Of a stretch of DNA of 35,188 nucleotides, positions 21,131 to 28,215 are shown piece after piece; the stretch's first letter is position 1; the number at the start of each line of letters is the position of its first letter. The stretch comes from Nostoc calcicola FACHB-3891. Its GTDB lineage: Bacteria; Cyanobacteriota; Cyanobacteriia; Cyanobacteriales; Nostocaceae. The notes under the pieces were generated by a model. It saw only the letters and a list, made by a program, of their open reading frames with translations. It had not been told where the DNA came from and did no database searches. The stretch is taken from contig NZ_JACJRQ010000066.1 in the NCBI RefSeq assembly GCF_014697355.1, positions 1-35,188 on the forward strand. Direction: 5' to 3'. Both the position numbers and the translations under genes were made by a program.

Positions 21131-23671
21131 TCAAGTACCCGGAACTAACAACATCCGCGCCTCAATTGCTTCCCAAGTTGTGGGGGACACCCGTACAGAT
21201 GCTTGTTTACACTGGATAATGAGATGATTGGCATAGAGATAATTTTCCAGTGCTTTGGCCTCTGACTGGGATAAATTAATTGTGTCTGGGCTGAGATTGA
21301 AAGCATTGAGTAAAGTTTGTTGGAGGCGCTGAAGAAATCTCCGACGCACTCCCAGAGGTTGTTTCTCATCAGGAATTTTAGTTTTCAGTTCGTTGAGTTC
21401 GTCAATCAGCACAGTAAAATTAACGTTATTGAAGATTTTGAATTCTGAAAGTGTACGAGTGTAATTAATAGCTTCGGCGTTGGCGATGGCGATGGCGTTG
21501 GTGTAGGCTTTGGCGTAGGCTTCAGCTTCGGCGTAGGCTTCGGCTTTGGCGTTGGCGATGGCGATGGCTTTGGCGTTGGCGATAGTGATGGCTTTGGCTT
21601 TGGCGATGGCGTAGGCGTTGGAGTTGGCTTTGACTTCGGCTTTGGCGATAGCGTGGGCTTCGGCGTAGGCGTAGGCGTAGGCTTTGGCTTTGGCTTCGGC
21701 GTTGGCTTTGGCTTTAGCTTCAGCTTGGGCGTTGGCTTCGGCTTTGGCGATGGCGATGGCGTAGGCGTTGGCGTTGGCGTAGGCGTTGGCGTAGGCTTTG
21801 GCTTCGGCGTTGGCTTCGGCGTTGGCGTAGACTTTGGCGTTGGCGTTGGCGTTGGCGTTGGCTGTGGCGTAGGCTTCGGCTGTGGCGAAGGTGATCGCAA
21901 CTGCACGTTTACCCACAGGTTTAAAAACCCCAGCAGATCCAGTTGTTGCCTGTTCAGCCCAGTTTAATAAAGCTTGCAATTTAGCTGCGTCAATGTACTT
22001 TTGCACCTCTTCTTCCATCCGCAACAACAAAACATCTGCACCACCCCGCATTAAGCCTGCTACTAATAAAAACACTTCCTTCCAACGTTCATCTGTTAGG
22101 TGTTCAGTAACTAATTTCTCAACTTGGCGATGGTCATCAATGTATTGTGCTGTTAAATATTCCTGTAGTGTTAAATGAGAGAAAGAGTAAATACTATCAG
22201 CACGTTCTACTAATACCCCGTGTTGTACTTCAATAGATTTGAGAACATCTACTCCGTTGATAAATTTTTCATCGGGTAGCATTTCTGCTAGTAGGTTCTC
22301 AATTTTCTTGGCAATTTCGCGTCGCGGGAAAAATAAGCGGTCTTCTTGAAAGGCATCATGGGCAATTTCAGAAAGTATCATTTCCTTGCGTTTGGTATCC
22401 AGTCCCTTATAAAGGTCTTCCTGGGGGATGCTTTTTTCACCAGCCCATTCTTCTAGTAAAACTCTCAATGCTCTTTCATAAAGAGTTGCTCGATTAGTCG
22501 GAATTTTACCAGAACGCTGATAGAGCAAACATACCAAAGTCAGTAATAATGGTGTTTGAGTTAGTTCTTTAGCAGCAGTATATTCGTGGCTATTGAGTTT
22601 TTCCCAGCAATCTTTACCTACATCCGGTTTACTGCTGAACCAATTGTTAATAAAGTTTTCAATTTGAATGTCATCGAAGTCTGCCATTGCCACATCAGTA
22701 AACCGTCGAAAATTGTGGCGATAGGCTGCTACCCTACAGGACGTAATAAAGCGATTTTTATCGTAAGTATCAACAAAATATTGAATTTGATTAATGACAT
22801 TGGTTGAGTTTTTTGTTGGAACTTCATCCAAACCATCTAACAAAATTAGTAGCTTGCCTGACTCTAAGGCTTTAACTGTAAAATGTTCCGCTTCTGGAAC
22901 TCCACAAATTCTAAATTCTTCAGCAATTAAATTTTTTATATTGATATCTCTGTCTTGAAATCTTTTCAACTCTATAAATACAGGGATACAGTCGTGGTTA
23001 AATCCTCCTTTTTGAACTTTGAGTGCTTCTAATCCGATCTTTCGCAGAAATGTAGACTTTCCTGCACCTGGGCCACCAAGCACCATTAAATATTGCTTTT
23101 CGTTAGCAACTAAAATTCCTTGTTGCTTACCTTTATCTGGAGATTGAAATCTGCGGCTACTAGCTTGACGATAAAATTTTTCTAACTGGTGGATAGATTC
23201 AAAACTACGGATGGCATAATTATCTAAAAATTGAACTGCTGTATAGACCGATTCCAGCTTTACAGGTTCCCGCATTCCCAAAACTTTGAGAGTGCCGTAC
23301 CGTTTTTCGTAGTAAGGTTTTACCTTTTTTCGTACCTCTTGTACCAGTTTATCAATGTCAACACCATTGTCCTGTTGCTCAAAAGCTGGTGTTGCTGTCT
23401 GAGGAACTGGTAAATCAACTGAGTCAGGTAAATCCACTAAACCTGCGATTTCTTGCCATTGTGACTCAAGTTCTAGCCCTTTGCAAATTTCCTTAAATTT
23501 ATCAACCAGAATTTTCTCTCCCTTAAAAAACTTCTGGATAGTGCTGCGACCGACTTCTCCTTTTAAAGTATCTGCAAAGACTGTTTGTGTTCCATGCCAT
23601 TTCTGCAAAGCTCTATTAGCTCGTTCTAAACCTTGAGGAGTGGCGCTGATAGTTTGCTTTTTTTTGGTCAT
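21131..23671 (-). CDS. NACHT (STAND) ATPase with N-terminal HTH and long polar Ala-X repeat
   Basis: 846 residues. Residues about 8-75 look like a helix-turn-helix (TPQGLERANRALQKW; GRSTIQKFFKGEKI). A linker and helical region (about 105-175) leads to the NACHT core with Walker A GGPGAGKS (199-206), Walker B LLILLDGLDEV (about 274-284), sensor FITSCRVAAYR, and the FSHLTLQEYLTAQYI arm. Residues about 592-735 are an almost perfect Ala-X alternation (AEAKAYANAYANANAYA pattern; X is Asn, Glu, Lys, Tyr, Ile). A folded C-terminal domain of about 100 residues follows. The repeat is coded by GCC-NNN hexamers (21466-21893). Such an HTH-NACHT could regulate or sense nucleic acid as an NLR-like defence protein. 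The alternating small/polar pattern suggests beta structure, silk-like, of unknown function. Confidence 0.85.
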   Translation of the reverse strand: MTKKKQTISATPQGLERANRALQKWHGTQTVFADTLKGEVGRSTIQKFFKGEKILVDKFKEICKGLELESQWQEIAGLVDLPDSVDLPVPQTATPAFEQQDNGVDIDKLVQEVRKKVKPYYEKRYGTLKVLGMREPVKLESVYTAVQFLDNYAIRSFESIHQLEKFYRQASSRRFQSPDKGKQQGILVANEKQYLMVLGGPGAGKSTFLRKIGLEALKVQKGGFNHDCIPVFIELKRFQDRDINIKNLIAEEFRICGVPEAEHFTVKALESGKLLILLDGLDEVPTKNSTNVINQIQYFVDTYDKNRFITSCRVAAYRHNFRRFTDVAMADFDDIQIENFINNWFSSKPDVGKDCWEKLNSHEYTAAKELTQTPLLLTLVCLLYQRSGKIPTNRATLYERALRVLLEEWAGEKSIPQEDLYKGLDTKRKEMILSEIAHDAFQEDRLFFPRREIAKKIENLLAEMLPDEKFINGVDVLKSIEVQHGVLVERADSIYSFSHLTLQEYLTAQYIDDHRQVEKLVTEHLTDERWKEVFLLVAGLMRGGADVLLLRMEEEVQKYIDAAKLQALLNWAEQATTGSAGVFKPVGKRAVAITFATAEAYATANANANANAKVYANAEANAEAKAYANAYANANAYAIAIAKAEANAQAEAKAKANAEAKAKAYAYAYAEAHAIAKAEVKANSNAYAIAKAKAITIANAKAIAIANAKAEAYAEAEAYAKAYTNAIAIANAEAINYTRTLSEFKIFNNVNFTVLIDELNELKTKIPDEKQPLGVRRRFLQRLQQTLLNAFNLSPDTINLSQSEAKALENYLYANHLIIQCKQASVRVSPTTWEAIEARMLLVPGT
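21466..21893 (-). repeat. Hexanucleotide (GCC-NNN) low-complexity tract in NACHT gene 3
   Basis: On the coding strand GCC alternates with AAC, GAA, AAA, TAC, ATC and similar codons for about 430 bp. All other frames are open too, giving spurious Pro-Thr/Pro-Lys and Gly-Val/Gly-Phe proteins. The repeat is long and regular, so its length probably varies between isolates in steps of 6 bp. Confidence 0.9.
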
Positions 23672-23872
23672 GTCTGGCAGATGAGGATTTATAGCTTACA
23701 TTATTTGCACAATTACAACTCAAGCATACGGCAATCACAAAATAATTTTAGGTAAACGATTAGCCAGTCAAAAGTTGGGGAATTTCACTCGATGCTAGAA
23801 GAAACAACCTTCAGGAGAAGCTGCCTAGACAACTAAGCAGCGAGTTAAATAATCCTAATCAATTTTAACGCC

Positions 23873-24394
23873 ATGATTATCCAGCAAACAGTTAACCTTC
23901 AAGTCGATGCGAATCTTCAAACGTTTTTCAACACTGAGCTTAACCAAAACTCTGAATTTTTAGCTGAGTATGAGCGTTTTGGAAGATTACTCCATGTTGA
24001 TGACCGTTATTTAAATGGTCTAAAAGTTGGGGAGATGCGACCTTACCGATTTGATAATGGTGATGTTATCGTCTATTCCTTAGTTAGTGAAACATTTGAC
24101 AATGGCATAAAAAATTATGTCATTGAGATTAAACAGTTTATAGCCAAGGAAGTTCGGGACGCTTTAAAACAAAACCTTGGGCTATTTAAAAAGTGTTGGC
24201 GTATCCTCCAACGTGGGGTTGCTCGTGCTGATAGTATTCAGTTTTGGATAGAGATTGCATTAGCAATTGGGATTTTATCAATTCTGTTTACATCCAAATT
24301 TATTTCTAAGGATGTGCCTGAGATAAATAATCTTCCTCCTGTACCTGAACAGCAAGCGCCGAAATTACCACAGAACAAACAAATTGGGCAGTAA
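23873..24394 (+). CDS. Hypothetical protein with C-terminal membrane segment
   Basis: 173 residues, not recognised. The N-terminal 110 residues look like a soluble alpha/beta domain (VNLQVDANLQTFF; DNGDVIVYSLVSE; NYVIEIKQFIAKEVRDAL). One membrane segment follows (about 121-143, FWIEIALAIGILSILFTSKFI), then a Pro/Gln-rich tail. It is divergent from NACHT gene 3 with 201 bp between, and it ends at a clear terminator (24411-24440). It may be a membrane partner of that NACHT protein, but only its position suggests this. Confidence 0.6.
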   Translation: MIIQQTVNLQVDANLQTFFNTELNQNSEFLAEYERFGRLLHVDDRYLNGLKVGEMRPYRFDNGDVIVYSLVSETFDNGIKNYVIEIKQFIAKEVRDALKQNLGLFKKCWRILQRGVARADSIQFWIEIALAIGILSILFTSKFISKDVPEINNLPPVPEQQAPKLPQNKQIGQ

Positions 24395-24410
24395 CTAAGT
24401 TTTAAATTTT

Positions 24411-24440
24411 AAGGAGCATGGAATGCTCCTTATTCTTTTC
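24411..24440 (+). terminator. Rho-independent terminator
   Basis: A 9-bp perfect stem (AAGGAGCAT 24411-24419, ATGCTCCTT 24423-24431) with a 3-base loop is followed by a T-rich tail. It lies 16 bp after the stop of the preceding membrane protein gene. Confidence 0.85.
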
Positions 24441-24533
24441 CTCACGCAGCCCAATCTCTACAAAACAATTCTGCCTTACGAAGTTATGAAATAAACATTG
24501 TACTAAGTCACAGGCGATATGTTTTCCCAATTT

Positions 24534-24548
24534 GGGAAATTGATTTTT
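24534..24548. promoter_or_regulatory. Palindrome TTCCC-N5-GGGAA, copy 6
   Basis: Spacer AATTT, the same core as copies 3 and 5. It lies between the terminator at 24440 and the end of the aspartic-protease-like gene. Confidence 0.6.
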
Positions 24549-24593
24549 GACAACTTGAGCAACAAGGGGTGCGATGCAACCAGTACCACTATA

Positions 24594-24638
24594 GCGATCG
24601 CCGTCCTCATAGACTCATGCAATTATCCCAGTGTTAAT
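24594..24638. repeat. 45-bp repeat (module C), copy 1
   Basis: It begins with HIP1 (GCGATCGCCGTC) and continues CTCATGCAATTATCCCAG. Copy 2 at 26542-26586 matches at 42 of 45 positions. The last 16 bases cover the stop and final codons of the gene at 24623. Confidence 0.8.
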
Positions 24639-24997
24639 GCCCCTAATGGCATATCCACTACCAACCGTCGAGTTTTTAACCACTGGCGACCAATTAAAAC
24701 CTCTGGCACTCCTTCACCCACATGGACAGGAATATCAAAATCTTGTCCGTCGATTCGCACTTTCCCTAAATAAATATCAAATTCCGCATCTCCTTGGGCT
24801 GTGAGCATTGTTTGCTGTTCTAAATAAATCCAATCAAGTGCTTCTAAATCTTGGTTATTAATTGCCAGCCACCAAGAAAATCCTGTATCAAAAAGTGCAT
24901 CCACTGGTATTTCTAATCCATCAGCAGCTATCAAATCAATCTCAAAAAATAATCCATCCTCATCACCAAACTTACCCGAAATCATATCGTCCCGCAC
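24623..24997 (-). CDS. Retropepsin-like aspartic protease family protein
   Basis: 124 residues. The DTG motif in VDALFDTGFSWWLAI (about 33-47) and the hydrophobic-Gly motif in VLIGRQWLKTRRLVVD near the C-terminus match the single-domain clan AA aspartic-protease fold found in many cyanobacteria. The first ATG could also be residue 5 (MISGKFGDEDG). The start overlaps the upstream gene by 16 bp, so the two form a unit. The substrate is unknown, and such small proteins may act as dimers. Confidence 0.7.
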   Translation of the reverse strand: MRDDMISGKFGDEDGLFFEIDLIAADGLEIPVDALFDTGFSWWLAINNQDLEALDWIYLEQQTMLTAQGDAEFDIYLGKVRIDGQDFDIPVHVGEGVPEVLIGRQWLKTRRLVVDMPLGALTLG

Positions 24998-25299
24998 ACC
25001 CCAGTTTCATTGATGCGGAAAACGTGCAGTTTGGCATTTGGATATTTTTGATGTCCTTTATCTGCAACAAAAAATGCATCCTGGTCAAGAAAATATTCTC
25101 CACTTTCGGGTTCGACTGCCATGTACCAGTTATAGTGAGTTTTAATTAATTGTGGTTGTACCTGCTCAAAAATTGACTGGCAGCGGTCTTTGAATGCTTG
25201 GCGTTCAGCTTTCCATTGTGCTTTTTGGTGTTCCGTCCACTGAACTTCTGGGAAAATCCTACCCCGGTGTACTGCACGAGCAGACTTGGCTTCCGTCAT
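24982..25299 (-). CDS. Hypothetical protein paired with the aspartic-protease-like gene
   Basis: 105 residues. A helical charged N-terminal half (TEHQKAQWKAERQAFKDRCQSIFEQV) precedes a compact beta-rich half (YNWYMAVEPESGEYFLDQD; YPNAKLHVFRINETG). This pairing with a DTG protein recurs in cyanobacteria from my memory of such operons, but I cannot name the family with certainty. It overlaps the downstream gene by 16 bp, so translational coupling is likely. It could be the protein controlled by, or a cofactor of, the putative protease. Confidence 0.6.
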   Translation of the reverse strand: MTEAKSARAVHRGRIFPEVQWTEHQKAQWKAERQAFKDRCQSIFEQVQPQLIKTHYNWYMAVEPESGEYFLDQDAFFVADKGHQKYPNAKLHVFRINETGVCGTI

Positions 25300-25435
25300 A
25301 GTTAATTATCTGTTGAGCGCAATATCTATATTTTCCACCATTCTCGCAAAGGAAAAGCGATCGCTCAGTCGGCGATAAATCGGGCTAGCTAACAATTATG
25401 TAAATTATCCAACTTTTTTAGCCAAGCCCCATATC

Positions 25436-25471
25436 TTGTAGTGCCAAATTTTTCAAAATTTGGCACTACAA
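25436..25471. repeat. Perfect 17-bp-stem hairpin
   Basis: TTGTAGTGCCAAATTTT (25436-25452) and its exact complement (25455-25471) are separated by two bases. A related, imperfect copy lies at 20201-20233. It sits directly beside palindrome copy 7. It has the look of a small dispersed hairpin repeat as known in Nostoc-type genomes, not of a terminator, since no gene ends here. Confidence 0.85.
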
Positions 25472-25473
25472 AA

Positions 25474-25488
25474 TTCCCAAACTGGGAA
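25474..25488. promoter_or_regulatory. Palindrome TTCCC-N5-GGGAA, copy 7
   Basis: Spacer AAACT. It begins 2 bp after the 17-bp hairpin and lies 259 bp upstream of the P-loop gene. Confidence 0.6.
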
Positions 25489-25746
25489 AATTTTGGACTA
25501 TGCCGACCTAGTAAAATCGCCAATAATTCCCGCAGCTAGTCAATTGGCGTGATGGAGTCGATGTCCCAAAGTAATCAATCGCAATCTCAGTTAATCAACG
25601 GTGAGGCGCGATCGCTAATTACTATCCAGCGTGTGTAAGCTGAATCAGGTACTCATAATCCTATTTTCGAGGTTCCGGTAATTTGCTGAGGACGGCATTT
25701 TAACGCTCTTGTTAGATTGAGCCAAAGCAATATTTGATATCGAAGT

Positions 25747-26289
25747 ATGACTGAGCGATTATTAGTGGGAGTTGTAGGGCATAGTAATGCAGGCAAGAGT
25801 TCGACTTGGAAAGATTTATTTGGAGCTAATGTACAAACTAGCCATTACGGAAACGAACGCCGATTATATTTACCGAAAAAGAAACAAGAGTGGGTAAATG
25901 TCTTTCTCATCAATGGTTCGCCCGGAGAGCGTGGTAAGGATGTCAAGGAAATTCTTAACCCTCAAGGTCTGATTAATTTTGAAAACCCACGTATTGTTCT
26001 TTGCTCAATGCAATATCCAGAGGATGCTGTAGGGAAAACAATCCAGTATTTTATAGAACACAACTATGATCTATTTATTCAATGGCTAAATCCAGGTTAC
26101 AAAGATGCTAAAGAATATGATGATTACCGTGGATTTATTCCGCTTCTCCTTAAAGAGAATAATTCTCTCTTAGGCATCAGAAATGGACAACTAGATCGTA
26201 CATCCCGTGTCAATGAAATCGAAGACTTTATACGTGGGTGGGCTAGTGCAAGAGGTTTACTGAATATAGAGCAATCAATTTACGTTTAA
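25747..26289 (+). CDS. Orphan P-loop NTPase-like protein
   Basis: 180 residues. An N-terminal strand and Walker A loop (LLVGVVGHSNAGKSSTW, GHSNAGKSS at about 10-18) is followed by FLINGSPGERGKD (about 57-69), in the place of a second nucleotide-binding motif. There is no clear NKxD-type guanine motif, so GTPase identity is not shown. The C-terminal region is helical (EIEDFIRGWASARGLLNIEQ). It is flanked by non-coding repeat regions and stands alone. Its place on a defence-rich plasmid suggests a role there, but nothing in the sequence proves it. Confidence 0.6.
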   Translation: MTERLLVGVVGHSNAGKSSTWKDLFGANVQTSHYGNERRLYLPKKKQEWVNVFLINGSPGERGKDVKEILNPQGLINFENPRIVLCSMQYPEDAVGKTIQYFIEHNYDLFIQWLNPGYKDAKEYDDYRGFIPLLLKENNSLLGIRNGQLDRTSRVNEIEDFIRGWASARGLLNIEQSIYV

Positions 26290-26688
26290 GAGTATTTAAC
26301 TAGAAAAACGGATTAAATTCCTGCTGAAAATAAAGACAATTGTCCACTTTCAGATCCGCGATATACCGTGACATTGAGTACTCTTCAAGGTGAGAGCGAT
26401 CGCCACAAGATAAATTCCCGAAACGGGAAAAACTCTTGGGGTGGAAACGATGCTGGTTATGAGAGTAAGTGCTGCACAAAGCAACAAACTAACTAGCGTC
26501 ACAACCATCAGCCAAAAAGTAACTTTTGGTAAACCCAATTTGCGATCGCCGTCTTCATAGGCTCATGCAATTATCCCAGCGTTAATATACGTTTAAGTGC
26601 TTGAGATATTACTCAAAAACAATGAACTGGAAATGCTTAAAAATTCAAAGAATAATTCCCCATTTGAACATTGCAAGATAAACATCTC
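26290..26688. repeat. Third mosaic repeat region (diverged module B, module A, module C)
   Basis: Positions about 26303-26395 are a diverged copy of module B (shared CCTGCT, TTGTCCAC, GTACTCTTC-type blocks). About 26395-26466 is module A with palindrome copy 8. Positions 26542-26586 are module C copy 2. A 62-residue minus-strand frame (26350-26538) with a hydrophobic start runs through the repeats and is probably not a gene. Confidence 0.65.
26415..26429. promoter_or_regulatory. Palindrome TTCCC-N5-GGGAA, copy 8
   Basis: Spacer GAAAC. It is in module A, equivalent to copies 2 and 4. Confidence 0.6.
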
Positions 26689-27138
26689 TTACTTTGACGA
26701 ATTACTCAACATTGTAATCAAGCGTTTAATTTGCCCAACTCGCTTGCGTTGGTCGTAGCGGCGCTTGGCTTCTGTAGTGATTTTTTCAACAAGCGCGTTA
26801 TCGGCACTAGCAATAGCCCAGGCTGCTTCTAGAAAAACCTCAACTGTAATTCCCCTGTCTTTACAAAATCGTGTTAATTCTTGGTCGAGGTCTTTTTCCA
26901 AAACGATTGCTGAATGTCGTCTGGTTTCGGGATATTTTTCAAGTTCCGCTGTAAGTTCGGATATTGTGCCTGCTGGTGTAGCAGTTGGGTTAGCAAGTTC
27001 GGTAACTCGGCTAGTTTCCTGTGGTGAATTTTGTTCTTCTGCTTGGGGTTGTACTTTCGGAACGAGTGCATCCTGGCGTGGTTCAACTGTTGAGCGATTG
27101 CGTTTATTGCGTAGTTGATTGAGTACGTTATCTGACAT
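26689..27138 (-). CDS. Small partner of ParA (candidate plasmid partition adaptor)
   Basis: 149 residues. A disordered, Gln/Pro/Thr-rich N-terminal half with a basic start (LNQLRNKRNRS) leads to a compact C-terminal region. That region (RRHSAIVLEKDLDQELTRFC, then ITVEVFLEAAWAIAS) resembles a ribbon-helix-helix-type strand plus helices. It starts 2 nt after the parA stop, so the two are co-transcribed. By position and size it should be the DNA-binding or ATPase-stimulating partner of ParA. It is not a classical HTH-type ParB. The basic N-terminus could stimulate ParA ATPase, as known for other small partners. Confidence 0.65.
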   Translation of the reverse strand: MSDNVLNQLRNKRNRSTVEPRQDALVPKVQPQAEEQNSPQETSRVTELANPTATPAGTISELTAELEKYPETRRHSAIVLEKDLDQELTRFCKDRGITVEVFLEAAWAIASADNALVEKITTEAKRRYDQRKRVGQIKRLITMLSNSSK

Positions 27139-27140
27139 TT

Positions 27141-27920
27141 TTATTTACTCCCAACAGAAGTGCGAATTTTCTCAATTAAAATTTCAAATGGATATTCCAA
27201 GTCGGTATATCCCAACTCACTCAAAGTTGTACGTTTGTTGATGGCTTGTTTATAACGTTCTGATTCGCGGATTGAGGGTATAACTAACTCCTCGCCTACT
27301 TCGTCGCGCATTCCATCTACAGCTGCCCGACTTTCTTGGGCTTGGGTGTTACCAAACCAGCGATCGCGGAATGGTAAAACACCTAATACTTGGGCATTCG
27401 TTGCGCCGACATCTCGCAAGCCACTAAGTAAGTCCAGCGTCCGCACCAGCGAACCGTAACCTTTAACCGATGCTTCGGCGGGGATAATTAAAAAATCTGC
27501 TGCGCCAATGACTGTCAAACAAATTTGCGATCGCTGGGGTGGGGCATCAATTATGCACACTTTAAATATTTTGCTGACGCCTTCTAATCGTCGCTTGAGT
27601 AAGGTTGCACCTACTCCACTGTTAGATAAATAATCTTGTACGGTATCGAGTTGGTCGTCGGCGGGGATTAAAAATAAATTATCGTTGTCTTGTGTTGGGT
27701 AAATGCAGTCTTCTGGTGCGACTGTTTTTTTGAGAAATTCCAATAGGGTTGGTTGGTTGGGTTCTAACTCGAAACCCAGATAAGTGGTGAGATTATGTTG
27801 GGGGTCGGAGTCTAGCATCAAGGTGGGCAAGCCCTGGCGCGATAGTAGCCGACCAAGAAACAGGGATGTTGTCGTCTTGCCCTGACCGCCACTCAAGGAG
27901 CTTACGGTAATCGTCAACAT
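27141..27920 (-). CDS. parA: ParA-family partition ATPase
   Basis: 259 residues, a plasmid segregation ATPase. The P-loop region reads SSLSGGQGKTTT (about 7-18). In the usual ParA consensus (KGGxGKT) the first residue is the signature Lys, and here it is Ser. LMLDSDPQHNLT (Walker A', about 34-45) and VCIIDAPPQRS (Walker B, about 120-130) are normal. The gene heads a two-gene operon with the small partner at 26689, and the upstream gap (27921-28215) carries iterated AT-rich sites suited to a centromere. It supports plasmid identity of the window. Confidence 0.88.
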   Translation of the reverse strand: MLTITVSSLSGGQGKTTTSLFLGRLLSRQGLPTLMLDSDPQHNLTTYLGFELEPNQPTLLEFLKKTVAPEDCIYPTQDNDNLFLIPADDQLDTVQDYLSNSGVGATLLKRRLEGVSKIFKVCIIDAPPQRSQICLTVIGAADFLIIPAEASVKGYGSLVRTLDLLSGLRDVGATNAQVLGVLPFRDRWFGNTQAQESRAAVDGMRDEVGEELVIPSIRESERYKQAINKRTTLSELGYTDLEYPFEILIEKIRTSVGSK

Positions 27921-27995
27921 ATATTTTTAGTAATTTATTAAATTAGCCAATTAACTTAAACTCATTTTATTAATTTGTCAATTAATAAATTTAAC

Positions 27996-28072
27996 AAATT
28001 AGCTTTTTAGCTTTTTATAAAATTAGCTTTTTGACGAAACCTAAAATTAGTTTTTTGTAAAATTAGCTTTTT
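27996..28072. repeat. AT-rich iterated repeats upstream of parA (candidate centromere)
   Basis: AAATTAGCTTTTT or AAAATTAGCTTTTT occurs at about 27996, 28019 and 28059, with a one-base variant (AAAATTAGTTTTTT) at 28043. An extra half unit, AGCTTTTT, is at 28009. The unit is a near-palindrome around AGCT. Position directly upstream of parA fits a parS site or an autoregulatory operator. The rest of the 27921-28215 gap shows nothing clear. Confidence 0.6.
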
Positions 28073-28215
28073 AGAGGTTTGGCTGCGATTCAGGGGCATT
28101 ACCCTATTTGGGCTGAAATGCTTGCCCTGCTAGCTTTTCAGTGATAATTGGTAATGTCACGCTTTAGTTAGAGAGAATGATTTATTAACTCGGCTGAATC
28201 GCCTGCTTGTCTTCA

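Larger units (their letters stand above)
25300..25746. other. Non-coding region with perfect hairpin and palindrome
   Basis: It holds the 17-bp hairpin (25436-25471), palindrome copy 7 (25474-25488), two HIP1 octamers (about 25359 and 25608) and the leaders of two divergent genes. I see no gene. Confidence 0.6.

Noticed and set aside
21406..21967. Long open frames encoding Pro-Thr/Pro-Lys and Gly-Val/Gly-Phe proteins on both strands
   Set aside because: They are other-frame readings of the hexanucleotide tract in the NACHT gene. A GCC-NNN repeat keeps most frames open.
26350..26538. 62-residue minus-strand frame with a hydrophobic start (LPKVTFWLMVVTLVSLLL)
   Set aside because: It starts with TTG, lacks a ribosome site and runs through repeat modules A and B, whose other copies do not keep the frame.
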